Shown: positions 1 to 5,259 of the stretch, one piece after another
Position numbering within the stretch: the stretch's first letter is position 1
How the letters are laid out: every line of letters starts with the position of its first letter
Notes under the pieces: model-generated
The model's database searches: none
Seen by the model: only the letters and a program-made list of their open reading frames with translations
Told to the model about the DNA's origin: nothing
NCBI GenBank assembly: GCA_030040595.1
Contig: JASHTL010000083.1
Location: forward strand, 1-10,131
Length of the DNA: 10,131 nucleotides
Reading direction: 5' to 3'
DNA from: Microcaldota archaeon
GTDB taxonomy: Archaea > Micrarchaeota > Micrarchaeia > Micrarchaeales > CABMGC01
Position numbers and translations under genes: made by a program

Positions 1-387
1 TTTCTGAAGTTCAGTAAGCACGATTTGCGCAGCTGCCCATCCCCTCGCAGGGCTTTCGCCTTCATACAACTTTAACTCGTCGAACAATGATTCTACAACC
101 TTTACTCTGCTGACCTCTTCTGCTCCGTCAATTAGATACCTGCTATTTGGGTGCCTCGCCGCTCTATTTAATGCTGAAGCAATGTGAGCAGTAGTAACCA
201 AGTCCCTTCTTGCCATAGGCGCTAGCGCGTCGATTATACGTCCTGTGAAGTCTTGGTCTTTCAATTCTGCGTTTATTTCTTCTATGGTGTCTAGGGTTCT
301 ATACAAGTTTACTCGCTCAGAGCGACCTAGGCGTCTGCCTATCTCATCCCTAAACTTTGTCCTGACAGCATCCCTGTCTATTGCCAT
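1..387 (-). CDS. Partial helical protein of unknown function (N-terminal 129 residues)
   Basis: An uninterrupted minus-strand frame starts at an ATG (387-385) and runs off the left edge without a stop, so only the N-terminal 129 residues are visible. The protein begins MAIDRDAVRTKFRDEIG and continues as a charged, apparently all-helical sequence with Leu/Ala-rich stretches (for example around IIDALAPMARRDL and HIASALNRAARH). Spaced helices of this kind could be HEAT-like, but I do not recognise a family. There is no signal peptide or membrane segment in the visible part. The start is supported by a TATA-like box at 415-420, about 30 bases upstream, which fits a leaderless archaeal start. The gene lies 81 bases after the stop of the Lrp-like regulator on the same strand. 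The frame is judged real from its length, its even amino acid composition and the promoter. No function is assigned. Confidence 0.7.
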   Translation of the reverse strand, partial: MAIDRDAVRTKFRDEIGRRLGRSERVNLYRTLDTIEEINAELKDQDFTGRIIDALAPMARRDLVTTAHIASALNRAARHPNSRYLIDGAEEVSRVKVVESLFDELKLYEGESPARGWAAAQIVLTELQK

Positions 388-414
388 AAGCTCACGCTTG
401 CCACTTACTAATTG

Positions 415-420
415 TTTATA
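415..420 (-). promoter_or_regulatory. TATA-like box for the partial minus-strand gene
   Basis: TATAAA on the minus strand, with its 5' edge about 33 bases before the ATG at 387. Initiation about 25 bases downstream would give a leaderless or nearly leaderless mRNA. It directly follows the degenerate duplicate of the regulator tail, whose AT-rich end (TATATATA at about 425-432) adds a second TATA-like stretch. Confidence 0.5.
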
Positions 421-423
421 CCT

Positions 424-513
424 CTATATATATGCCTGCCCTGTTCTTTCCCCTGCGCATTCGAAAACCTATATCTCTATATATGCCTGCCTTGCCCTGT
501 CCTTGGCGTATTC
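424..513 (-). repeat. Tandem degenerate copy of the 3' end of the Lrp-like gene
   Basis: The last coding segment of the regulator (513 down to 469) reads EYAKDRARQAYIEI-stop. A second copy 51 bases further on (462 down to 424) reads, in the equivalent frame, ECAGERTGQAYI-stop. The two DNA copies share an exact block around CTATATATGCCTGCC, with a 2-base expansion of the TA run in the outer copy. The outer copy is not translated as part of the regulator because the regulator's stop at 469-471 precedes it. It sits beside the TATA box of the next gene on that strand. A tandem duplication of about 51 bp that later diverged explains the pattern. Confidence 0.6.
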
Positions 514-1650
514 CTCCTTTGAGAGTTTCGGCACAATGCCTTCGGTAGCGAGCATGCCGTACTGGTTCGAATACCTAAGATCAAAGTTCCTTACTCCGAG
601 GTCTCCGAGAATCGGCCTTGAAAGTATAAGGCTCTCCATTTCGATGCCCAGCCTAAGATTCTCTATCGATTTCTTGATCCCGTCGAAGCAGGCCGCATTC
701 CTTGCGTTGGCTATTATTATGCCCCCATAGGGCTCATGTACATCTGCCATGAACGTGTAAGTGCCCAGCTTGTTGCTGTCCATCTTGACAAGGTGCTCGA
801 ACCACTTGTACTTGTTCTTCTGGAACTGCTGGTGGTCGATTATGCTGTACGAGATTATGCCCGCAAAGTCATTGTCCGGGTTCCTCATGTACATGGTCGT
901 CCTGCTCACTATGCCGTACTCTAGCAGGGTCTTGTATATGTATGCGATCGTGTTCTTGTCCATTCCCTCGCCGCTGCTCAGCTGCCCCCTTGCATCCTCG
1001 TTTAGCGTGATCAATAGCTTCTTATACTTCTCCGGGAGCTTGAACTGCATTATCAGCTCGTTCCTGAGAGGGAAGAAGCCGAGGCTCTTCCTTATCGGCC
1101 TTATCCTGACAAGCATCTTGTATCCTGAAAGGACCTTGTGGAAGGAATTGACGAAAACGTTTATGTCAGCATGGTCTCTTGCCACCAGGTACATGAAAAG
1201 GTCGTATCTGCCGTACAGGGCTGATACGTTCTGCGGCACGTAAGAGTTCGCCACCGCCTTGGATATCTCAGCATCAGAAGGCTTCTTGCCCAGGAACTTG
1301 ACAAAGCATATGTACTCTGTGAACCCTATCTGGTGTATGTCGAGCTGCCTGAACTCCCTCTTCTGCATCCATTTGGTCGTGTAGAGCATCTCGTGCCTCC
1401 AGAGCTCGTCAAGGTTTATCTCCGGCACGAACCTTATCTCCTTCTGCTCTATCAGGGCATTGAGCTCGTTGAATACTGTGGTCTTGCTCGCACTGACCTT
1501 ATCGGCTATGGAGCTAAGGCTCTGCCTAGCATCCATGCTCAGCTCTCGCAGTATCGCGTTGCTTATCCTCTCCTTCGAGTCCTTGTTCAAAGGAGCTTTG
1601 CGTGGTGTTGCACTATTGTGGGAAGTGGTCATGGTATCGCCAGTAAGCAT
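469..1650 (-). CDS. Lrp/AsnC-like transcriptional regulator with duplicated HTH and ligand-binding halves
   Basis: The product is 393 residues, about twice the usual Lrp/AsnC length, and appears to be two tandem copies of the family's layout. A first winged HTH lies at about residues 27-72, with recognition-helix-like SASKTTVFNELNAL. A RAM-like alpha/beta segment follows at about 110-190. A second, more diverged HTH-like stretch lies at about 205-255 (MDKNTIAYIYKTLLEYGIV), and a second alpha/beta domain at about 262-346. Proteins of this family bind DNA as dimers or higher oligomers and sense amino acids or other small ligands; the ligand here cannot be read from sequence. The ATG at 1650 is preferred over the in-frame ATG at 1632 because the TATA-like box at 1679-1686 lies about 33 bases upstream of it. 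The gene is divergent from the small gene at 1836, and the shared region contains a dyad that could be an operator. Confidence 0.8.
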   Translation of the reverse strand: MLTGDTMTTSHNSATPRKAPLNKDSKERISNAILRELSMDARQSLSSIADKVSASKTTVFNELNALIEQKEIRFVPEINLDELWRHEMLYTTKWMQKREFRQLDIHQIGFTEYICFVKFLGKKPSDAEISKAVANSYVPQNVSALYGRYDLFMYLVARDHADINVFVNSFHKVLSGYKMLVRIRPIRKSLGFFPLRNELIMQFKLPEKYKKLLITLNEDARGQLSSGEGMDKNTIAYIYKTLLEYGIVSRTTMYMRNPDNDFAGIISYSIIDHQQFQKNKYKWFEHLVKMDSNKLGTYTFMADVHEPYGGIIIANARNAACFDGIKKSIENLRLGIEMESLILSRPILGDLGVRNFDLRYSNQYGMLATEGIVPKLSKEEYAKDRARQAYIEI

Positions 1651-1678
1651 GACTCACAATAGAGAGTGAAATTCATCA

Positions 1679-1686
1679 TATTTAAA
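1679..1686 (-). promoter_or_regulatory. TATA-like box of the Lrp-like regulator gene
   Basis: TTTAAATA on the minus strand, centred about 33 bases from the ATG at 1650, consistent with a leaderless transcript. An imperfect TCAC-N8-GTGA inverted repeat (1654-1669) lies between this box and the start codon. It could serve autoregulation, but it is short. Confidence 0.55.
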
Positions 1687-1755
1687 TTGCACTATGATTT
1701 TACACAATATGGACTGGTTTCTGTTATTTTGTCCTATAGAGTCCCTTTTCTCCGA

Positions 1756-1779
1756 GCGCATGAGCATGCAGCTATGCGC
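1756..1779. promoter_or_regulatory. Dyad-symmetric element in the divergent promoter region
   Basis: GCGCAT (1756-1761) and ATGCGC (1774-1779) are inverted, and inside them AGC (1763-1765) and GCT (1771-1773) continue the symmetry around ATGCA. Only one base, G1762, is unpaired. The element ends about 17 bases upstream of the TATA-like box of the gene at 1836 and lies in the region shared with the Lrp-like regulator, so an operator role is plausible. Binding is inferred, not shown. Confidence 0.4.
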
Positions 1780-1796
1780 GCGCTTCAGGAGCATAT

Positions 1797-1805
1797 CTAT
1801 AAATA
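1797..1805 (+). promoter_or_regulatory. TATA-like box for the small gene at 1836
   Basis: CTATAAATA, centred about 35 bases before the ATG at 1836. It would give a very short leader. No Shine-Dalgarno-like sequence is seen before this ATG, which suits a leaderless-type start. Confidence 0.55.
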
Positions 1806-1835
1806 CCCTAAACTGGAACTCTCTTCCGGATTACC

Positions 1836-2093
1836 ATGCCCCTGAGATTCGAGATCCGCAGCATGCCTGACGGCAGGCCGTTACTTAACGGGGCAGTGCG
1901 GCTTGGTAATGAGGCAACCTATGAGTTCAGAGGCACCAGATCGCGTTTGAGGCTGGAGGTGAGCGACGACGGCTCAACCTCGAAGGTATCGATATCCACA
2001 AACGGGTACACCAAGGCGCTTAAGACCCTGATCCATGGGGATGAATTCGAGATAAGGGAGGGACGCGACCGCGTCAATGTAATTCACGAGTGA
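1836..2093 (+). CDS. Small beta-rich protein of unknown function
   Basis: An 85-residue protein, MPLRFEIRSMPDGRPLLNGA and onward. Alternating hydrophobic and polar residues (YEFRGTRSRLRLEVSDDG, SKVSISTNGY, DEFEIREGRDRVNVIHE) suggest a small all-beta fold with several strands and Gly/Asp turns. It has no signal peptide, membrane segment or Cys, so it is probably a soluble cytoplasmic protein. I do not recognise a family. It is supported as a gene by its own TATA-like box, by a compact composition typical of a folded protein, and by its fit between the divergent regulator and the PAC2 gene. The PAC2 gene follows after 63 bases but has its own TATA-like box, so the two need not form an operon. 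Control by the divergent Lrp-like regulator is possible. Confidence 0.7.
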   Translation: MPLRFEIRSMPDGRPLLNGAVRLGNEATYEFRGTRSRLRLEVSDDGSTSKVSISTNGYTKALKTLIHGDEFEIREGRDRVNVIHE

Positions 2094-2120
2094 TCCTGCT
2101 TCTTATGCACTTGGCAGTGG

Positions 2121-2128
2121 TTTAAATA
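2121..2128 (+). promoter_or_regulatory. TATA-like box of the PAC2-family gene
   Basis: TTTAAATA, centred about 32 bases before the ATG at 2157. This spacing predicts a leaderless mRNA, and there is no Shine-Dalgarno match just before the start. Confidence 0.55.
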
Positions 2129-2156
2129 CGTTTGCTGCAATCTAATCCTGACACAA

Positions 2157-2891
2157 ATGATTAGCATAAAGCTCTCCAAGGAGATCAACCTGAAGGGATA
2201 CAGCCTTATAGAGGCGTTCCCCGGGGCAGGCCTTGTCGGATCTATGGCAGGTAGCTACATGATAGAGAAGCTTGACATGGAGTACATAGGTCATCTCGAG
2301 AGCGACCTCTTCCCGCCGATCGCAACGATACACAACGGCGTGCCTATGTTCCCATCGAGGATATACAAGGACGACAATACGAAGATTGTGCTGATAATGT
2401 CCGAGTTCACGATACCCTCTGACCTGATATACCAGTTGAGCATGGAGCTGCTCAACTTCGTAAGGAAGTACGGCATCGTGAGGATAGTCTCAATAAGCGG
2501 CATGCCTGCGCAGCGCCCGGGCAACAGCATCTACATAGCCTCGCCAGACGCTGATACAATCAGGAAGGCTGGCGGCGTAGGAATAAAGCCTATAGCCGAG
2601 GGAGTCATAGCTGGCATAGGCGCGATACTTATGACCAATGCGGACATGTTCAAGATACCCATGATGAACCTGCTGGTGGAGGTTAACCCGACTATCATGG
2701 ATCCTAAGTATGCGGAGCTTGCGATAGAGGGGCTCAACAAGCTGATGAACATGAACATAAACCTCGACGATCTTGAGAAGGAGGCAAAGATGGTCGAGAC
2801 AAAGATAAGGAGCCTGAGCAAGAAGATGAAGGACACCAACGATACTCTGGAAAACCCGAACCCAGACCAGGGCCCGTCGATGTACGCCTGA
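2157..2891 (+). CDS. PAC2-family protein, probable archaeal proteasome assembly chaperone
   Basis: The protein is 244 residues, the usual length for archaeal members of the PAC2 family (COG2047). Hallmarks are the N-terminal FPGAGLVGSMAGSYMIEKL stretch (residues 21-39), a beta-rich core (KIVLIMSEFTIPSDLIY, GIVRIVSISGMPAQ) and the late LLVEVNPTIMDPKYA segment (about 172-186). A charged helix likely to form a coiled coil lies at about 200-230. Family members in archaea and eukaryotes bind 20S alpha subunits and help assemble or cap the core particle. The last three residues, Met242-Tyr243-Ala244, fit the hydrophobic-Tyr-X (HbYX) tail used by proteasome activators and by archaeal PbaB-type chaperones to dock in alpha-ring pockets. 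The family call is firm. The proteasome role is inferred from family and tail, because PAC2-like proteins of unknown role also exist. Confidence 0.88.
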   Translation: MISIKLSKEINLKGYSLIEAFPGAGLVGSMAGSYMIEKLDMEYIGHLESDLFPPIATIHNGVPMFPSRIYKDDNTKIVLIMSEFTIPSDLIYQLSMELLNFVRKYGIVRIVSISGMPAQRPGNSIYIASPDADTIRKAGGVGIKPIAEGVIAGIGAILMTNADMFKIPMMNLLVEVNPTIMDPKYAELAIEGLNKLMNMNINLDDLEKEAKMVETKIRSLSKKMKDTNDTLENPNPDQGPSMYA

Positions 2892-2915
2892 CTCTCCTGC
2901 TCTTCCTAATGCATT

Positions 2916-2923
2916 TTTATATA
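2916..2923 (+). promoter_or_regulatory. TATA-like box of the tRNA-Leu gene
   Basis: TTTATATA, centred about 28 bases before the first base of the tRNA (2948), which places initiation at or just before the mature 5' end. No other promoter is visible before the protein gene at 3068, so this box probably drives that gene too. Confidence 0.6.
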
Positions 2924-2947
2924 CCTGGCCAGAGATAGAATCTACAT

Positions 2948-3054
2948 GCAGGGGTGGCAGAGCCTGGAATGGCTTCTTCAGAGCCACGGAAAATGCGCAG
3001 GACTTAAGATCCTGTGGCTTAGAGCCTTCGTCGGTTCAAATCCGACCCCCTGCA
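2948..3054 (+). tRNA. tRNA-Leu (anticodon UAA) with an enlarged D-loop
   Basis: Acceptor stem GCAGGGG (2948-2954) pairs with CCCCTGC (3047-3053), with discriminator A3054 and no encoded CCA. The anticodon arm is CAGGA-CTTAAGA-TCCTG (2998-3014), anticodon TAA at 3005-3007. A class II variable arm GGCT-TAG-AGCC follows, then the T-arm GTCGG-TTCAAAT-CCGAC (3030-3046). The D-stem is GCA (2957-2959) with TGC (2994-2996), leaving 34 bases between the strands where about 12 are expected. Removing 22 bases restores a normal leucine D-loop that keeps the GG pair. The extra segment forms its own hairpin and is listed separately as a probable intron. All other arms are intact, so this is not a pseudogene by its stems. 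Confidence 0.93.
2969..2990 (+). other. Probable 22-nt intron (or hairpin insertion) in the D-loop of tRNA-Leu
   Basis: GGAA occurs at 2966-2969 and again at 2988-2991, exactly 22 bases apart, so excising 22 bases anywhere within that repeat gives the same product. The segment folds as TGGCT (2970-2974) with AGCCA (2982-2986) around a 7-base loop. Next to this helix, G2966-C2987, U2965-G2988 and C2964-G2989 can form a short helix. That leaves a 3-base bulge (GAA, 2967-2969) on one side and As on the other. This resembles a relaxed bulge-helix-bulge, the substrate of the archaeal tRNA splicing endonuclease, but the match is not canonical. The boundaries are uncertain by up to three bases. The alternative is a retained D-loop extension. 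Confidence 0.6.
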
Positions 3055-3067
3055 ATCCGTGAGATGC

Positions 3068-3463
3068 ATGAAGGCAGTAACGCAAGAAGACGCGATGGGC
3101 TGCGGGATAGCGTGTGTGGCATTCGTAATAGGCAGGTCATACAGAACCACGCAGCATAATTACTTCAGGGAAAGGAAGCCAAGCACCAAGGGCTACTACT
3201 GCTTTGAGCTGACCAGGGCTCTCTCACGTGCCGGTCTTAAGTATTCGTATAAGCGGGTAAAGGGAAACCTGAATGCGAAGGAAGGGTCGATAGTCTTTAT
3301 TGAAAAAGGAGGAAGATATCCTGGAGGGCATTACCTTGTAAAGGTGAAAAGCGGCTGGATGAATCCGTGGATAAACTTCCCGGACATAAGGAAACCACGG
3401 TCCGGGTTCACGAAAAGCCTTCCGGACAGACCGGAATGGGTGATATTCAAGGTGGACACATGA
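3068..3463 (+). CDS. C39-like papain-fold protein, possible cysteine peptidase
   Basis: A 131-residue protein beginning MKAVTQEDAMGCGIACVAFV. The arrangement resembles the peptidase C39-like fold: a Gln (Q6) followed by a Cys at the start of a helix (C12 in GCGIACVAF), then late in the chain GGHYLVKV with His88, and PWINFPD with Asn103 and Asp106. These could serve as oxyanion Gln, nucleophile Cys, general-base His and orienting Asn/Asp. No signal peptide or membrane segment is present, so a soluble role is likely; substrate is unknown. The ATG at 3068 is preferred to the in-frame GTG at 3059, which then acts as part of a GTGA Shine-Dalgarno-like stretch. The gene starts only 13 bases after the tRNA-Leu 3' end with no promoter between, and it overlaps the DUF1801 gene by ATGA. 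The fold call is from motif order only. Confidence 0.62.
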   Translation: MKAVTQEDAMGCGIACVAFVIGRSYRTTQHNYFRERKPSTKGYYCFELTRALSRAGLKYSYKRVKGNLNAKEGSIVFIEKGGRYPGGHYLVKVKSGWMNPWINFPDIRKPRSGFTKSLPDRPEWVIFKVDT

Positions 3464-3792
3464 GCGATGTTGACAGGGTTGTAAAGGCAATGGAGCCCCG
3501 GAAAAGGGAGATGGCGGAGCGTATAAGGCAGATTGTGAAGAGGGCGCTGCCTGGGTCTGAGGAGGCTGTGAAGTGGGGCGCGCCCACATTCCTTGTGAGG
3601 GGCAAGATCGTTGCAAACATAATGAATTATAGCGATCATCTCAACCTCGGGTTCTTCAAGGGCGCAATGATCAAGTCAAGGCTTCTCGAAGGAACGGGAA
3701 AGGGCCTGCGCCACATAAGGATCTACTCAATTGACGATATAAAGGAAGGGGAGTTCGTGAAGCTGCTTAAGGACGCGGGGAAGCTGGTTTAG
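3460..3792 (+). CDS. DUF1801-family protein (YdhG-like fold)
   Basis: A 110-residue protein, MSDVDRVVKAMEPRKREMAE and onward. The order of a basic N-terminal helix (KREMAERIRQIVKRALPGSEEAVKWGAPTFLVRGKIVANIM), then a beta-strand pair (HLNLGFFKGAMI) and a C-terminal segment (GKGLRHIRIYSIDDIKEGEFVKLLKDAGKL) is that of DUF1801 (PF08818), whose structures are alpha/beta YdhG-like. The family has no settled enzymatic role, though some members have been linked to iron handling. The WGAPTF and RHIRI stretches are the most recognisable parts. The frame is open further upstream, but the start is placed at 3460 because that ATG overlaps the previous gene's TGA and has GGTGG seven to nine bases before it, a good archaeal Shine-Dalgarno. 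It is translationally coupled to the C39-like gene. Length matches the family. Confidence 0.82.
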   Translation: MSDVDRVVKAMEPRKREMAERIRQIVKRALPGSEEAVKWGAPTFLVRGKIVANIMNYSDHLNLGFFKGAMIKSRLLEGTGKGLRHIRIYSIDDIKEGEFVKLLKDAGKLV

Positions 3793-3847
3793 CAGCGGAA
3801 CAAACCCATCCCTCATTACCGCCACTATTACGGCTTAGGGTGTAGCC

Positions 3848-3853
3848 TTTATA
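3848..3853 (+). promoter_or_regulatory. TATA-like box of the MFS transporter gene
   Basis: TTTATA within CCTTTATATTCTTAA. Initiation is expected near 3876, leaving a leader of about 20 bases to the TTG at 3896 or about 47 bases to the ATG at 3923. Confidence 0.45.
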
Positions 3854-3922
3854 TTCTTAACTTTTGGTTAGGATAATCGCCCAGTTATTTCGTCTTTGAA
3901 TATTGGAGCAAGCGACCATGAT

Positions 3923-5254
3923 ATGCACAAAAATCCCAGGCTGTTAGCTTCAGGTGGTTACACACGTTGGATGCTGGCCACGATACCGGCCAGTCTTGCC
4001 TACGCTCCACTCTCAACATTCGTGCCCCTTTTCCTGCTCGTAACCGGAGGCAGCGTACTCTCGGTGGCCATAGCCGTAGGCGCGTTCAATGGGGTTGCCA
4101 TGGTCAGCGCCTTCTTCTGGGGCAGGCTTGCGGACCTCACCGGGAAGAGGAAGCCGTTCATACTCATATCATACGTGGGCATAACGTTCCTGCTGCTTCT
4201 GATGTACTTCTATACCTCGATATCCACGATCATAGCCCTGTATGCAGGAATCGCGTTCTTCCAGCAGGCGAACCCGACTGCATACAACCTCCTGGTCATG
4301 GAGACTGACAAGGAGAGCAAATGGTCAAAGAACTTCTCCAACCTGCAGATGATCTCCAACATAGGGATGTGCCTCGGCCTTACCGTGGCTGCCATAGTGG
4401 CTGGTCTTGCGACACTCAGGCTGCTTACCCTGGTCTTCGCGATCTCATCAATGGCATCTGCTGTAGCTGCTTACTTCCTGATCCTGGAGCCGATGGTCAA
4501 CATGACAAAGGAGGAATCGATACTAAAGCATGCGGGATCGCTCATAATATCAATGTTCTCGTATCCGTTCAGGTTCAGCAGCGTTCCAAGGCTTGATGGT
4601 GTCAAGGACAGCGTGGGAAAGATAAGCTGGCGCAAATACATAAACAACACCTTCCTCCTGCTCTGCATCTCCTGTTTCGTCTACGGCCTTGGGGTGAACA
4701 TGTTCAATACCGAGTATTCGGCATCGCTGCAGATACACGGGCTTACCGAGTCGGAGATCTTCCTGGTGATAATGATAGCTACCGTGCTGCAGACCGTAGT
4801 ATTCCGCTATGCGACAAGAACAAGCGAGAGGGACGGGCTTTACAGGACCTACATGAACATGAACTACATCAGGGCATTCTCGTACGTCCTTATAGCGGTG
4901 AGCTTCGTGGTCACTGGAATAAGCTTCTTCACTGCAAACATCCTGCTTTATGCGCTTGTGGCAGGCATAACGTACCCATTCTACTATACTTCGTCATATG
5001 CGCTTGTCTTTGAGGCGCTGAGGGACAAGAAGAGGGGCAATGCGCTTGGCATATACAATGGAGCGGGAAGCATAGGCAACTTCTTCGGGGCCATAGTGGC
5101 AGGAGCGTCTACGCTCATAGGCTTCCCGACGCTCTTCCTTGCCTCAGGCGCACTTGTCTTTGCAAGCATCTTCCCGCTGAAGACGAGCGCATCAGCGGAG
5201 AAGAGGTCGCAGCCCAGCGGATCCGTGAACCTTTCTGCAAGGAATGGCATTTGA
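3923..5254 (+). CDS. Major facilitator superfamily transporter
   Basis: A 443-residue polytopic membrane protein (452 if it starts at the in-frame TTG at 3896) with about twelve hydrophobic segments in two halves, the typical MFS length. Soon after the second segment comes GRLADLTGKRKPF, a good match to the MFS loop 2-3 motif (G-x-L-A-D-x-x-G-+-+). In the second half, RDKKRGNALGIYNGAGSIGN resembles the equivalent loop and the helix after it. A central cytoplasmic loop of about 50 residues (KHAGSLIISMFSYPFRFSS through RKYINNT) joins the halves. The C-terminal tail is short and polar. It moves a small molecule across the cytoplasmic membrane, probably driven by an ion gradient, but the substrate and direction cannot be read from the sequence. 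The ATG is preferred for codon type and GGAG at 3904-3907; TTG remains possible. It ends five bases from the convergent gene at 5260. Confidence 0.87.
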   Translation: MHKNPRLLASGGYTRWMLATIPASLAYAPLSTFVPLFLLVTGGSVLSVAIAVGAFNGVAMVSAFFWGRLADLTGKRKPFILISYVGITFLLLLMYFYTSISTIIALYAGIAFFQQANPTAYNLLVMETDKESKWSKNFSNLQMISNIGMCLGLTVAAIVAGLATLRLLTLVFAISSMASAVAAYFLILEPMVNMTKEESILKHAGSLIISMFSYPFRFSSVPRLDGVKDSVGKISWRKYINNTFLLLCISCFVYGLGVNMFNTEYSASLQIHGLTESEIFLVIMIATVLQTVVFRYATRTSERDGLYRTYMNMNYIRAFSYVLIAVSFVVTGISFFTANILLYALVAGITYPFYYTSSYALVFEALRDKKRGNALGIYNGAGSIGNFFGAIVAGASTLIGFPTLFLASGALVFASIFPLKTSASAEKRSQPSGSVNLSARNGI

Positions 5255-5259
5255 GACAC

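Noticed and set aside
245..1662. Several plus-strand open frames of 60-160 codons across the regulator gene
   Set aside because: They are antisense shadows of the minus-strand Lrp-like gene and the partial gene at 1-387. Their translations are Leu/Ser-rich without a coherent domain, and no promoter is placed for them.
2490..2987. A 165-codon minus-strand frame opposite the PAC2 gene
   Set aside because: It is antisense to a clearly recognised family member, runs into the tRNA promoter region, and has a His/Arg/Tyr-rich composition typical of a shadow frame.
2948..3054. tRNA-Leu considered as a pseudogene because of its oversized D-loop
   Set aside because: Acceptor, anticodon, variable and T arms are all perfectly paired, and removal of 22 bases restores the D-arm, which points to an intron or tolerated insertion rather than decay.
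3224..3639. Minus-strand frames opposite the C39-like and DUF1801 genes
   Set aside because: They are low-complexity Pro/Ser/His-rich translations antisense to two coupled genes with good ribosome-site evidence.
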